Shown here: in pieces, positions 11,464-23,415 of the stretch
Position numbering within the stretch: the stretch's first letter is position 1
How the letters are laid out: every line of letters starts with the position of its first letter
Origin: Lineus longissimus
Lineage: Eukaryota > Nemertea > Pilidiophora > Heteronemertea > Lineidae
Reading direction: 5' to 3'
Length of the DNA: 64,000 nt
NCBI RefSeq assembly: GCF_910592395.1
Contig: NC_088308.1
Location: forward strand, 24,629,501 to 24,693,500
Program-made: the position numbers and the translations under genes
The notes under the pieces: model-generated
The model's input: only the letters and a program-made list of their open reading frames with translations
What the model was told of the DNA's origin: nothing
The model's database searches: none

Positions 11464-13111
11464 TCATCTACACATAGGGTGATAATGAGAGCAAATCATC
11501 CTATTTCTTAGAGAAATTGGACCGTGTAATTTCCCCTGAACGATCGATTCTGTATGTGTGATGAAGGTTTGGGATGTTGACTGATCATCACCGACAGACG
11601 TGTGATCAGCTTTTCGTTTACTCCCAAACACGTTTGTCGCCATAAGCTCATATTTGAAGGTGCTGTTTCCGTACGTCACCACTCCTTTAATCAAGATGAA
11701 AGCGTCAGCTCGTTTCCTCCTTGTGGCTACACGCGTATCATACAATTAAAAGAGATTTACATGTAGGATCACGGTAAATCAGTGAATAATCAAAAATCAT
11801 TCACGTGTTTACATGGATTTTATTTAATCTTACGACAAACTTATTCCGTAAAGAACCAATACTGCTAAATGAATAGTTTCTTTGAGACACACGTCCTCGC
11901 CTTGACAGTGCCAATAAATTGTTGTAAATTCATTACTATCCATCTATTTTCTTTTCCCCACCCAATTTGTCCATTTGAAGTCAATTTCCCTTGGGATGCA
12001 GCCCTGCTGTTGTCGGCGAGATGACTTAGGGAAGCAGTGACACTCAGCGTCAGTGTTATTATGGCCTAGGTTTCAAATTGAACATAGCAAGTGTCCGACT
12101 GTCAGGTTATCCAGCAATAAACCTTGCACCGAAAGGCTTAACCCCTGGAGTAATGGCTTATGTACCAGAACTTCTTCATTGAGTTAAGTAAACTTTCGGA
12201 AAGCATTTTCTTAACGCAAATACGGATGCTTGCATGCTGGTTGGTTATTTTTGATGATAGAATGGCATGTGCCATGGAGAAGTTGGATGGCGACTAAGAT
12301 GAGCTCTCGTTCTCTCTATGCACTGGATGGCATCAGCGATCGAGCGCTCATTTATGTCACATTGGTCACCAACAACGTGATGTTTCCAGCCGTGCAACTG
12401 ATGGTTATCCTTTCTCGATTAATCACTTGAATCACAGAACCAGCCACTGCAGTGTAAAATCATGCAATAGACACGATGGGCAAGGCTTCTTCTCGAACCA
12501 AAAGGCATTTCGAAAGAATCTGAGTAGGGCTATTTCTCTAAGTTAATACATAGCTGTTAGCGAATGTCCCTAAGTACCAATTTGCCAGAAGCAATCACAG
12601 TATAACGCATTCTCTTTCTTAAGCTAAATCCCATGCGTTTCAGATAGTGAACGTAATTTTCTCTTTTTGTGTTTTCTTTTGGAAGCTTCTTAGAATTTGC
12701 ATCTTTTGGTCTCAACTGCACAATGCAAATTCATTACTGTCTTTGGTCGAGACGGAATGCAATTTTAACAATCATTGGCCTTCCGTGGTTGTGCTATTTG
12801 ACTTCTTGATGGGTAGTCCTTCTTTCTCAACGGATGCTTTGGTTCAAGTACCCGGGCATAGACACGTTATATCTTATTCCCGCTAACTTCCTCTTGTGCT
12901 TGATTCTTTTTCCATTCTTTAGTCATCATGTCTAGCTAATTGTTCTAAAACGTTATCCTGGAGACATACGTATAAAGTGGTGACGACTCATACCGTATTC
13001 CAGTAGTTTGAATTGACCCCAACTGTCGTCTCGATTTACTTAAAATCTCCTTTTAACCTGTCGTTCTGACTATTTCCTCCTATTGTCCGATGGACTTGTT
13101 GACCTCAACAG

Positions 13112-13272
13112 TCTGTCGTCTGCCTTATCAGAGATTAGCAGACGACCTCCATGGGGACAATCTGTCCGTTGATAATAAGCAGCGAAGAGACGTTCACGAA
13201 CTTACCGAACAACTTGTCAGACTGGCCATGCGGGGCAGGGGCGGCGACCCTGGTATGGCGAGCGGAGATAAG
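13112..13272 (+). CDS. Internal or first exon candidate, unknown product
   Basis: An open frame runs from a possible acceptor (CCTCAACAG, ending at 13111) to a good donor AAG|GTAAAA at 13273. It ends on a complete codon. The same frame has an ATG at 13090, so it could instead be a first coding exon. The peptide is polar and helix-prone with few low-complexity runs (for example HELTEQLVRLAMRGRG), and the exon is richer in G and C than its surroundings, as coding sequence would be. No family is recognised and no partner exon was found nearby, so the gene, if real, has long introns. Confidence 0.3.
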
Positions 13273-16200
13273 GTAAAAACGATGTATCCGGCCGGACCTC
13301 AAGTCTACTCATCGCGCATTGATTAAAAAAAGAATACTTTTATGGTTTTGGACAGTGTCGTTTACTTCTTACTAAGGAATAGCTTCTCCGCGTGGCCAAT
13401 CGGCAAGCCTGATCGGTTCAGGTTTATCTCCAAGTGTATCAGTCACCAAACGTTCTCAAGCTCGAAATAAGCTTGCCGGCAAATTTTGATAGAAGACGAA
13501 GAATGGCAATTCTTGAAAGCATTGCCACTCCTCTTTCTCCGCTGCCCCTCTAGTTAGGGTTAACTTAATTCTGACCGAACTCCATTACCGCCGATAGCCA
13601 GCCCGGGTGCAGTAAGTCAGCTCGGCCGATCTCCGATACTCTGGCATTTCCAGCAAATCTTCACCGCTCGATGGCGCGCTGCGATTTGTTCGGGACATAT
13701 TGACCAACAGCGAGCAAGGATTTAACGTCCCGAGATGGAAAGCTGACTATAAATGGTATTTCCTTAACATGAGATCTTCGCATGTGATAGTCATGGTAGA
13801 AGAGATCGTCTGCGCCACAGCATGGCTTTTGGGTCCTGCCTGTCGGAATGCAGTTCCCCGAGAAAATGGTTGGGGGATGTCGAGGCGACATGACGACTGA
13901 TGTTCTTTTAGGTAGACCTTTCAATTGATACACATTATGTTCACTGTTTTCTCGGAAAGCTTTCACGAACATCTATTTCGTTAGGGATCAAAATTGGTTA
14001 CTAAATCAGATTTACTCTTCAGCAAATCATTTTACGTACGCTCTTATATAGTTATTGGAGCAACTATTGGGAGTTTATACAGTCTTGCATGGCGTATCAA
14101 AATCGATAATTTCTCGAGTGTTGAAGTGCAAAATAAACAGTAATTTCCTTAACAAAACCTCGTCATGTTTTTTTTTCATATTGGAGATTCTTTGGCGAAT
14201 TAATCAACTCCGCTATTTCAAAGTACTTGCGCTACTCCAAGATGACAACCGCCAAGAATGACAAAGGTCAAGGACAACACTAATCAGGCTCTGCAGTGAC
14301 CACGTGTGCAAATGTTTTGACTTCCACAACTCGAACATGCCAACTGCCAAGAATGATAAAGATCAAGGACGACAACAGGCTCTGCAGTGACCACGTGTGC
14401 AAACTGTTTCGCTGTGATGAGGCAACAGCCTTGGAGGATAGGTAATGTTTAACATAGGTCAAAAAGTTCGCCGTCAAATACATGTACTATTGGATTCTTA
14501 ACAGAAATGCTACTGGACAGACACGATACCATCAGAATCCTAATCAAATAATATGACACTGGCAATTCCAAATGTGACAGCCATGAGCTCGAAGGAAAGA
14601 AATAGAAAGTACTTTTTCTGGTTAATCTCCCATGAGTACATGATTGTCCAGAGATGGTGGTTCCACGCCAGAATACCCTGTAAAAAAGACTAACCCGGTC
14701 ATCAATCTGAAAAAGAACACAAAGTAATGTTGACTTTAGACGACCGAAGCTACATGTAATCATTCCGCTGTCATGTTGCATGAATAATGACTCACCAGCC
14801 ACCGGACATATAATGATTTTAACTTAGAGATAAGGCAGAACCATATTTCATATAAGAGAATTAACTTAATGTCAATATTGCTCATAGCATGACCCTTGGG
14901 AGGAAATCTATTAGGATATAGTAGTTGTAAGGAATGAAAGTCGTGATGGTTGGTCGATTCATGGACGGAGCGAGTCCCCTTGGAATAACACTGGTGGTAC
15001 TAAGATATGTTCATGCCGCTCCGTTGATAATACTAGTATTTGGATTGCCTGCAATACGGTACATGTACATGTATTGCGTAGTACAAGAGACATCTTGAAG
15101 TAAAAAAATCACCCAATACTTTGGTGCGTACTTTGGTAACAGGACCAAGATAAATGCAAGGTTATTTATAAATAGTGTCACCTCGTTCAATGTATTTAGT
15201 TAGGGGCCATACGTTTGGATACGTTAATCAGTTAATGTACCTGTCCTAAATATAGATAGCGAATGATTCCCTTGATTACTTTTACATCAACATGATTAAG
15301 GGAGGAAAGCCGTTTCCATTTTTTCCAGACTGGATGGTTCAGCTATATATATAATGTAAAATATCTTTCAAGTGCAACACCTAGCCGTTAGATGTAGATA
15401 AATAACAAAATGCTAATGCATTTCCCACTCCCAGTTAAATCTGTGATATCTTGCAGCTAAATCTCTATTTCTCAATTTTCCCAAGTGAAAGTAGCCAGAT
15501 GGTGTGAAGACTTGACCAGTCTTTTTTCCTGACATTTCCATGAGCTTCTTTGTGTATAATTCCAGCAAATGGTTATCGATGCAGAGCTACCCTTAAATTC
15601 TTGAGTTAAAAACGGTTGCGTAATTAGATACATAATCAACGACTTCTGTTTGAGTTGTCTATGTTTTGACCGAACGGGATGGAAATACTGATTAGAGATA
15701 AGTTGTTTTAGGAGATGCAAATCTAGGGTAAATGTGCTTGTGAAATCATAAAAAATAGAATGTGCTGTTAAAATTTAATGATGTATAATCAAACACAATA
15801 CATCGCTTCGATATTTCCACCCTAAGGGCATAACACAGACGCTACCCAGACCAAAGTCTAATGATTGAGTTTCCAGTTACTCAGGCGGTTTCAACCCCAG
15901 AGGGTAACCCTTTATTGATTAAAAAGGGCGAGATAACACTGGCATCAATGTTCACCTCAGCATTGCCACTGCCTATTGACCTCAATACAAGCGTTTGCAA
16001 TTCACCACTCAAAGCAGGCCCAGCCTAGTCTCCCCAATTCATCGGTCAGTTCCCTTGACACGACTACATCGATATCGACTACTGATCTTTGTTTTTCGGA
16101 GAGCATAAATCCAACACCATCCTTCCAAATCGATTAACTGACAAAGACAGACGGATGTAAATCCTGGCAATCGGATATCTGACTTATTGCCCTATTGGCT

Positions 16201-16739
16201 GGCATCGGAAAAACTGAATAACGGCTTTCTCAATCTCAGTAAGCTACTGGAGCGAGCTTCGAATTGATCAGGATTGGTCTTTGGCATTGTGGCTGGTGAA
16301 CGATGTCTTTCACACTATTGTCAGACCGATTTGAGACCATTTGATGATGAAATATGCTTCTGTTTGTGCTTGGTTACTTATTCCTAAAAATCTGACTGAA
16401 TTGTTGCCGATATTGCATGACAGACGTATCGAAGCGATAACCAGACCGGGTGATCTGTAATCTTGCAGTCGTTCAAGTCGAAGACTTGTTCATTACCGAA
16501 ATTGATTTTCAGAGTTGCTTTGGTGTGCCACCTTCCCTCCTATTTGAATGTCACCGGATAAGACATCAGAGCAAGCATTCATACTCTACTGCAGCAGGTG
16601 GTTCATTCCATCGGGAGTCGGCCTACAAACACTCAGTTGCGATGGCGTAAAGATATTCTATGAACATAGTCACCCGTTTTTCGGGTCACGAATAAAATCC
16701 CTGAGAGATCGAAGTAACCAATTTGAAATCTATTTATGA
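13273..16739. other. Gene-poor stretch
   Basis: No gene is supported. A strong pyrimidine tract with acceptor ending at about 13555 is followed by a GTAAGT donor near 13614. The enclosed 56-60 bases have stops in all frames, so at most this is a non-coding exon. TACATGTA occurs at 14477, 14753, 15060 and 15066. Confidence 0.45.
14251..14409. repeat. Two-copy tandem direct repeat, period about 94
   Basis: Units at 14251-14316 and 14345-14409 share a GCCAAGAATGA start, a TCAAGGAC core and a 20-base block ending in CACGTGTGCAAA. Unit 1 has a small insertion. No coding role is seen. Confidence 0.75.
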
Positions 16740-16841
16740 CAGTTCTCGTCAGCAACATCGGAACTCCCAGCAGTCAATGTCAGTAACACATCGAGCATTA
16801 GTTCTCCCACGAGAGCTTTGGCACCTGAGAGCTTACATGCC

Positions 16842-16973
16842 ATGGGGAGTGTCTCCGTTCTCTTCAGCTTAATCAATGGAGGTGTGTTCCTGACATTAGG
16901 AGCCCCAAGTGTAGCTAGAGAATGTAATCTTCTATTAGACTCTTACCTTTTGGCGACAAAGTGGAAGCCTTAG
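16842..16973 (+). CDS. Possible small ORF, 43 codons
   Basis: ATG at 16842 sits in a good start context (GCCATGGG). The frame is open upstream to a stop just before 16740, giving 77 open codons in all. The ATG-started peptide begins with a hydrophobic stretch (residues 4-19) that could act as a signal or anchor and ends in TKWKP. The upstream part is Ser- and Pro-rich. It could be a small secreted peptide, part of a longer exon starting after the AG at 16752, or chance. Confidence 0.18.
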   Translation: MGSVSVLFSLINGGVFLTLGAPSVARECNLLLDSYLLATKWKP

Positions 16974-19900
16974 GATCGACGCTAGGTAGACACAGATGCT
17001 GGAGTCACACAGGTTGGATATGAAAATACTTAATTTGGTACGAGAAGTTAGATCAAATGTCTCTTGATGGGCCTCTAATTGTGTCGCTTTGACGTGCATT
17101 CAAGTTGCTTCATCTTATTTCACATCATTAAAGTAATTGGTACATCTATGTATTCCCAAGGAGGCTGACTGGCACACGTTAAAGGGCAATCCCATTCGAA
17201 AAGGCCAAATTAATTGCAGGCACAGAAGGCGCTCATGTTCGGATGAGCGGATCATTGTTTTATATCGTTGATCTTGTGCAACGTCGGAGAGGGTGCGTAA
17301 CTGCTGACGTGTATATCTGACCCTCGCCACTAATCATGTTCATTTGAGATGTCCTTTACTATATTATACGCAAATATACAAGTGTATATCACAGTGGCCA
17401 GTTACTTATTGGTTAAACATCAGCAACATCTTCCTGGCCTGGCCGTGTATTGGCCGATGTGACCATATATCCCAGATGTTATTCGTGCCTGCAACGAGTC
17501 TTCCCTAAAGAAACAGCTTAAACCGACCACATTCTATTAGTATTCCAAAAGTGCGATGTGTTTAGTGTGCCACTGAATATGGCTTTAATCAAGAGACGTT
17601 CATAGCCCCCATGGCGGTGAACTAATCAGCGTATCCGATACTCTCCCACAAAAGCTATGGTAAGATGGTGAATCGCACGCAACCTAATATCACCAAGGAC
17701 AAGCAAGTGATATTCCACTGTGGCCTTGTGGTCTCGCCTGCATGGTAGGTATAGTTTGTGTGTGTGGGGGGGGGGGGGGGGGGGGGGGGGAATCGTTTCT
17801 ATAGATTAGGACTAGATCAACATTTAACTGTTGAAATGAAATTCGATAAATCACTGTATCCCTTTTAATTTGATACAAAATTGGCTGTGACTTTATACTA
17901 TTACCGTACAAACCAACTACATCAAAATGAAGAATACACGTTTGGCATGATTAGGCCTTCCGAACATCCAAAGGACGAGTGACGTCCCTTTGTTCATTAA
18001 CAACCGAATTAATCATCATATATTTACTAGATACTGGTATCTCGTTTCTGAGACGACGTTGAAAATATTGTTTCGCACTTTGGCAGAGAAAACGTTTCGG
18101 TGTAGGTGAAGTACATGATGTTGGTAGAGTTTTTAAACAATATAAAATTGAAAATACACCAAATTTCCATGACTGTTTCCAGTCATTTCATTATCCATCT
18201 TTTTGATATAAATGATGCTCCCTTCCCTTTCTTCCCGTTTTTGTCAGTCGAATGTCTCTTAGAAAGACTGATCAAAAACAATCGTCTAATGGCGCAGGAT
18301 CTTAATCTCTTTGTGTTCTTTGTAGCTGACAAGCCTTTCTGCTTTGAAGTAGGCAAACAATATCATTTGTCAAAGTGAAGTGCATTTGTAGGCAAGTCAC
18401 GTCATCGGATGGATTACTAGTAAACTGATATTGATGGTACTAAGTATAAACATCACGTAAAGGCAGAAGAAGAGGGAGAGTTGGGAGCTAAGGTGACTCT
18501 AGTACATCGAGAACACAGAAGGGAGGTATCAAAATAGTTCTACCGAAAGCACTTTAGTCATGAAAAGAATACCAGAGGCTGAATGTCAGACTTCTCAATT
18601 TGTGTAATGTGATAGGCGAAACAGAAACCCTTCAGGCTCAATGACTCCATGGCATCCTTTTGCGACGAGATTCTCGTGTCTCTTCTTGCTCCTGGAAAAA
18701 TAACTCAACAGGCTCATATCCGAAAGTGTCTGTCACGTTTCATAATATCAATTTTGCTGTGGTAACCAAAGTAAAAACTGCTGCTGGTTTGCACTAATTG
18801 GTCGATAGATCACTGGTGTTGCATCGAATCGAGAATGCCGCTTATATTGCCAAATGTCTGATGCAGTTATGGCGAAACTATGTTTAACGACAATGAGAGT
18901 GCCGCTTGCAACACCAGCGTCTGTGGGAATATGCTGATGTAATTCGTTCTATATGTGAGCTGGTGTGGTGTACAAAAGTCATCTTATCCTGCAACGTCCT
19001 CTGGGAGGGAGCTGATAGTTTCGATACTCTACAAGTCTTTCAACAACAGAACCGTCTGGCAGGATTCTGTTCCCTAGCTTTCGCATTGTCTCATCGTATA
19101 TATCAGCTACATCTTCTGCTATCGCAGTGTTAGGCACTACGTATAGCTGCGATGGTATCACCATTCCGTGTTTCTTTTGCATGATCTCCCGGGGTTAGTC
19201 TGAGCTAAGGACATTCTAGAGAGCTGTGTACAAGTAAACACGTATACCCTGACAGTGCAAGTGAATTTCAAAGTAAGATAAATCCCGCAGTGTCTGCTTC
19301 AACGCGGACAACATCCAGTCGACCTCTGTGGCTTACTGCATTGATTAATGACAGTGCAGCAACATCAGCATTCCATATGATGCAAATGTAGCCTCTGGTA
19401 ATACTGACTAGCAAACAGTTTTGACTTTTACTGTAATCCTATTTATGGATGAGTTGCCCACAGCTGTGAAGGTCGCCAGTCTGTATTGATCTAACACACT
19501 GTTTTGACAGGCCATCTACCAGACGTATATATGTCTTCGAGGAACATACTCAGCAAGTGAGACTGCATTCTGAACGTACGTACATGTACGCTGTGCACTG
19601 AGTGTAGGCTACACTAAGTGAATTTGTAAGCATCGGCCGTGCTAGACTTTCGATTTTACATTTCAGCATTCTGTTGTGAATCAACGTGATAAATCAGCCA
19701 TCTTGCAGGGATATCGTGATATCCTAGGACATGGGTTTAACTAAGGGAATAATTCCCTTTTTCTGCCAAAGACAATGAGCGCCCACAAAGAAAACGATAA
19801 CTGAACCGTTGAATATCTGATAATGTAGTACATGTCCATCCGAGGTATGTGTATGTTCCATGCGGTGAAAATCAAGGACATTGAATGCTAAGGGATTCGA

Positions 19901-22900
19901 TCTTACATAGGACAGCATCGTCTACATGTCTACTTAAAAAAAACTAACGAAAATACATAACACCTGGGATTTGATGGCAAAATATCTGTGGTTTATTAAT
20001 TGTTTTGGTGGCCAAAGGATTGCTATTCTATTCAAAGGAAATGAGTTGTGGGAATGCAAGCTTTAAACGACAATAGCTTGTTTCTCCAATAATCCACTGG
20101 ACCGCTTGCCTGGGGACACATAATGATAACATCAGTCTAAAATATCCAGGGACTACCGTTTGTAGTATGCTGGATGTCTGACATCTCAATTTGTCTACCC
20201 GAGCGTGTGATAAGTGATGATTCGATTGATACCGGTTCGGACAACTTCAAATCGATTGCCATTATAAGCCAGGAACATATTGGAAGATGGCCGATTGGTT
20301 TCATCGGATAGGCTTTATATAAATGGAGTTCAACTGTTACAGAATGCTTTTGAACATCAAGGGTGCGGATAATTCCAACGAATATTGTTCGGGGCTACGC
20401 GGACCTCTTGACGATTATTTGATATGGTTCAGACACTCTTTCTAAAGGAAAAAAAGTACTCCAGAAAAGGAGCTATTTGAACATCCAATATTGGATAGTA
20501 GCACAATGAGTCATTATCACCTTTGATTGTTTGTTTTCTGTTGGTAGATGAGCTGCAATTCTAATGATGAAATTGATATAGCTTTACAATATTGAAGGTG
20601 TGTAGTGAAGATGATCAGCCTACTGGTAGTCGAGGAGAGAGTCAGCTGATAATAGCCTGGTAAGTAACTATGATTGATCAGCAATATTACTGACGGCCGT
20701 GTAAATAGCCACTGTATAATTAACATTTCTTACTACGAACTACATGTGCCGAATTTACCCCATAACGTATTCAGAATAACTGTTGGAACACTTGTGTTCC
20801 TTATAGCAATATTTACATATACATGTAGAGGGTAGAGAGTGCCTATTCCCTACGACTGCTGAACCTATACTCTCTTGATATTAAGTACAACATCTACACG
20901 TAAGTGGTAAAATAGCTACGTTGCCTCCCGCCATTCAAAGTTGCGGCAATGGTCGACGATATCCCCGACTTTACCAACATCCAATGCATTCGGGTGTTCT
21001 AGTTCCAGACTCGCAGTATCACCAGTCTGATTACAACTGTTGACAACTTCAGTATGCTACATGCATTTTTCATGTTTGTTGTCGTGGACAAGGCTGATTC
21101 CCAGATCCTCCGAACAAAATCTATATTGCACTCTTGTTTTAAGAGTATGTTTATGGAAGATATTTATGAGTTGTCTCTCGACATGCATAACATGCCTAAA
21201 AAGTATTTTTATAGGCTAACATTATGGCACCGTAAATATGTTTGCCAGGTTTTCGAGGTTTTGCTGAGAGTGCTTCATACATTGTTGCAGGCATTAAGTA
21301 TCAACATGCCACCCTGTTGAAATTGCTGATATGATGCTACAGACATTTATGATGACAATTGGCGGAATTTCCGAGTTAGACAAGGTATTCCTTTTTCCAA
21401 CTCTTGCATAAACAATGTCAAACCTGTCACTTCCAATCAGAAATTACCGTCTTCCCAATCGCTGCTGGCAACCAGTGGTAAGACCCTCCTACCATCACTA
21501 ACTGATGGTGTGCTGTGTAAGCTTTCCACGTTGCCATAAGTCTCCTGGCGCTGCTTACGAACAAGGTTAACTCTAGATTAATGAGACACCGCGCTGAATA
21601 CACTATTATCACCAAATACGCATTCTATCCTCATGAGGCAAAGATATATGTTACAGACTCTGATTTACCTATTTACTATCGTCGCAATGTAACGTGTATC
21701 GAACCATTGGCATACAAGTTAGACGAAGGAGAGTTAAGTTCACTGATGCATGTCGATGTTTGATTCGTGTGAACAGAGCGTGCCGTTTAATACCATATGT
21801 ATTCTGTCTTTGCATCTGGGACACCATTAGTACAAGCATTTTTGCCACACTTGGGAGTTTGGCCTTCTTAAATCCTTGGTCGGCAACAAGTCCAGAGACA
21901 ACTCCCAACTGTACCACTTCTAGAGAAATAATTACAAAAATAATTACACTGTCAATCTTACTTTTACAGTCAGGATTTTTATCTACTTGATGTATAAATC
22001 CCATTGTATTTTTTTCATAGTTTTCTGCTACCCCAGCACGAATATCTCATTTCTTTTATCCTCCTATCCTGTTACCTGCGTGATGCACCGTATTATTGGG
22101 TCATTATTTCCTTCAGAATGGCTGGATGTCAGATGGATTCCGGATGAAAAGTAACTTTACGACTGTCGTGATTGATAAGAGGTAGCCTGCACTGCTTTTT
22201 GGAAGTGGATGTGAAGGAAAAATTCGGATCATGGTTTCTAAAAGCAATGTGATAAGATTGTGGATCCATTGCTTTGCCTGAACGAAAATCGCCAAATTCG
22301 AGACTGGCCATAAGCTTCTCTGCCACCTCTCATAAGAGAAGAGAGGAGAAACGGACACTCTACTGACACATTCAGAGCTCATCTTGTTGCCAAGATAGGG
22401 ATTAACCTCTGGCTGTGGGAGTATCGCCATTCCTTGGTTTTCTTTGTACAACCGGCTGGCTAACTGATGATCTATCATCCACTGATGGAGGCAGACAGAA
22501 ACCACGATTGGGGAATACAATGTCTCGGCCGCAATTTGTTGGACGGCTTTTGGTTAATGTTGCCATTTCGTTTATTAATGAATGGTCTTGGTATTGGGAA
22601 GACGATAGTGGTAGCTCATACTGTCACATACAGTTGATGTGGTTCACGAATATAGAATTGTCCATGGCAATGGGATTTATGAAAATGAAATTGGTTTTGT
22701 AAACAAGAAGTAAATGATATAGCCAAATCAGCTCAAGTGCCGGCCTGGTCGACATATATTTTTGGATCGAAGGAATACAAGAAGTGATAGACGTGGATGG
22801 TTCAACTATCAAGCTCCAGGCCGAACTTCATAAACTAATGTGGAAAGATCTGCATGGGACAACATGTTATTACTAGTACCTAAAAAACCCAGTGTAGATG

Positions 22901-23249
22901 CGACCGCAACAGCTCTTCTCGTCATCATGGGCCAATGCTTTTTTCTCATAATGTCAGCAATCATCTCGCTGTATGCAAACTCGATTATGGCCAAAGGTGC
23001 AAAGAATATCAAGTACATGTAGAATCACCGAAGCCACTCTCTAAGAGATTAATGCCTCCTCCTTGTTACCATCACCAACCAATCCTTTCTTCTTGTGATG
23101 CCATCACAGTCAACTTGTTCTTCTTTGTTATCATTCCGTGCAAGCGACCCAATGATTAACTCACATATATTGGTAATGTAGAGGCGCGTTTCTACCTTTG
23201 AGATCAAGATCCTATCGAATTGATACACGAGGTCTATTGATCTTTGCAG
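16974..23249. other. Gene-poor stretch
   Basis: Apart from the G run at 17766, nothing is supported with confidence. Open frames of 95-135 codons overlap on both strands between 21.6 and 22.8 kb, and at 22.8-23.0 kb. They lack recognisable domains, and several begin without ATG. TACATGTA occurs at 19583, 20819 and 23014. Confidence 0.4.
17766..17790 (+). repeat. Run of 25 G
   Basis: Uninterrupted G run directly after a short TG repeat. It can form G-quadruplexes and is prone to sequencing-length error. Confidence 0.95.
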
Positions 23250-23415
23250 TTATTATCATGGATGTGATGACAATCAGCTTTGGAGATGACACCAGCGAGA
23301 TGTCTATCCCTGTAGGCTATTTGCCATTGGGAATCATATCATTTGGCCCAATCCAATACTGTGATGCTTTATTGGCAATTGCATCAGGTTTCTCTATCGG
23401 GAGAGGAGAGGCTAG
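23250..23415 (+). CDS. Internal exon candidate, unknown product
   Basis: Strong acceptor (TTGATCTTTGCAG ending at 23249) and strong donor (AG|GTAAGA at 23416) enclose 166 bases with an open frame of 54 codons that ends in phase 2. The peptide is moderately hydrophobic (SIPVGYLPLGIISFGPIQYC in its middle) and could include a membrane segment. Another good acceptor lies near 23546, but direct joining gives an early stop, so the next exon is not fixed. I do not recognise the family. The minus strand has a stop inside this stretch. Confidence 0.28.

Noticed and set aside
22809-23018. Minus-strand frame that vaguely resembles a helix 8-9 part of SLC6 transporters
   Set aside because: A stop lies just upstream without an acceptor, and no neighbouring SLC6 segments could be placed in order.
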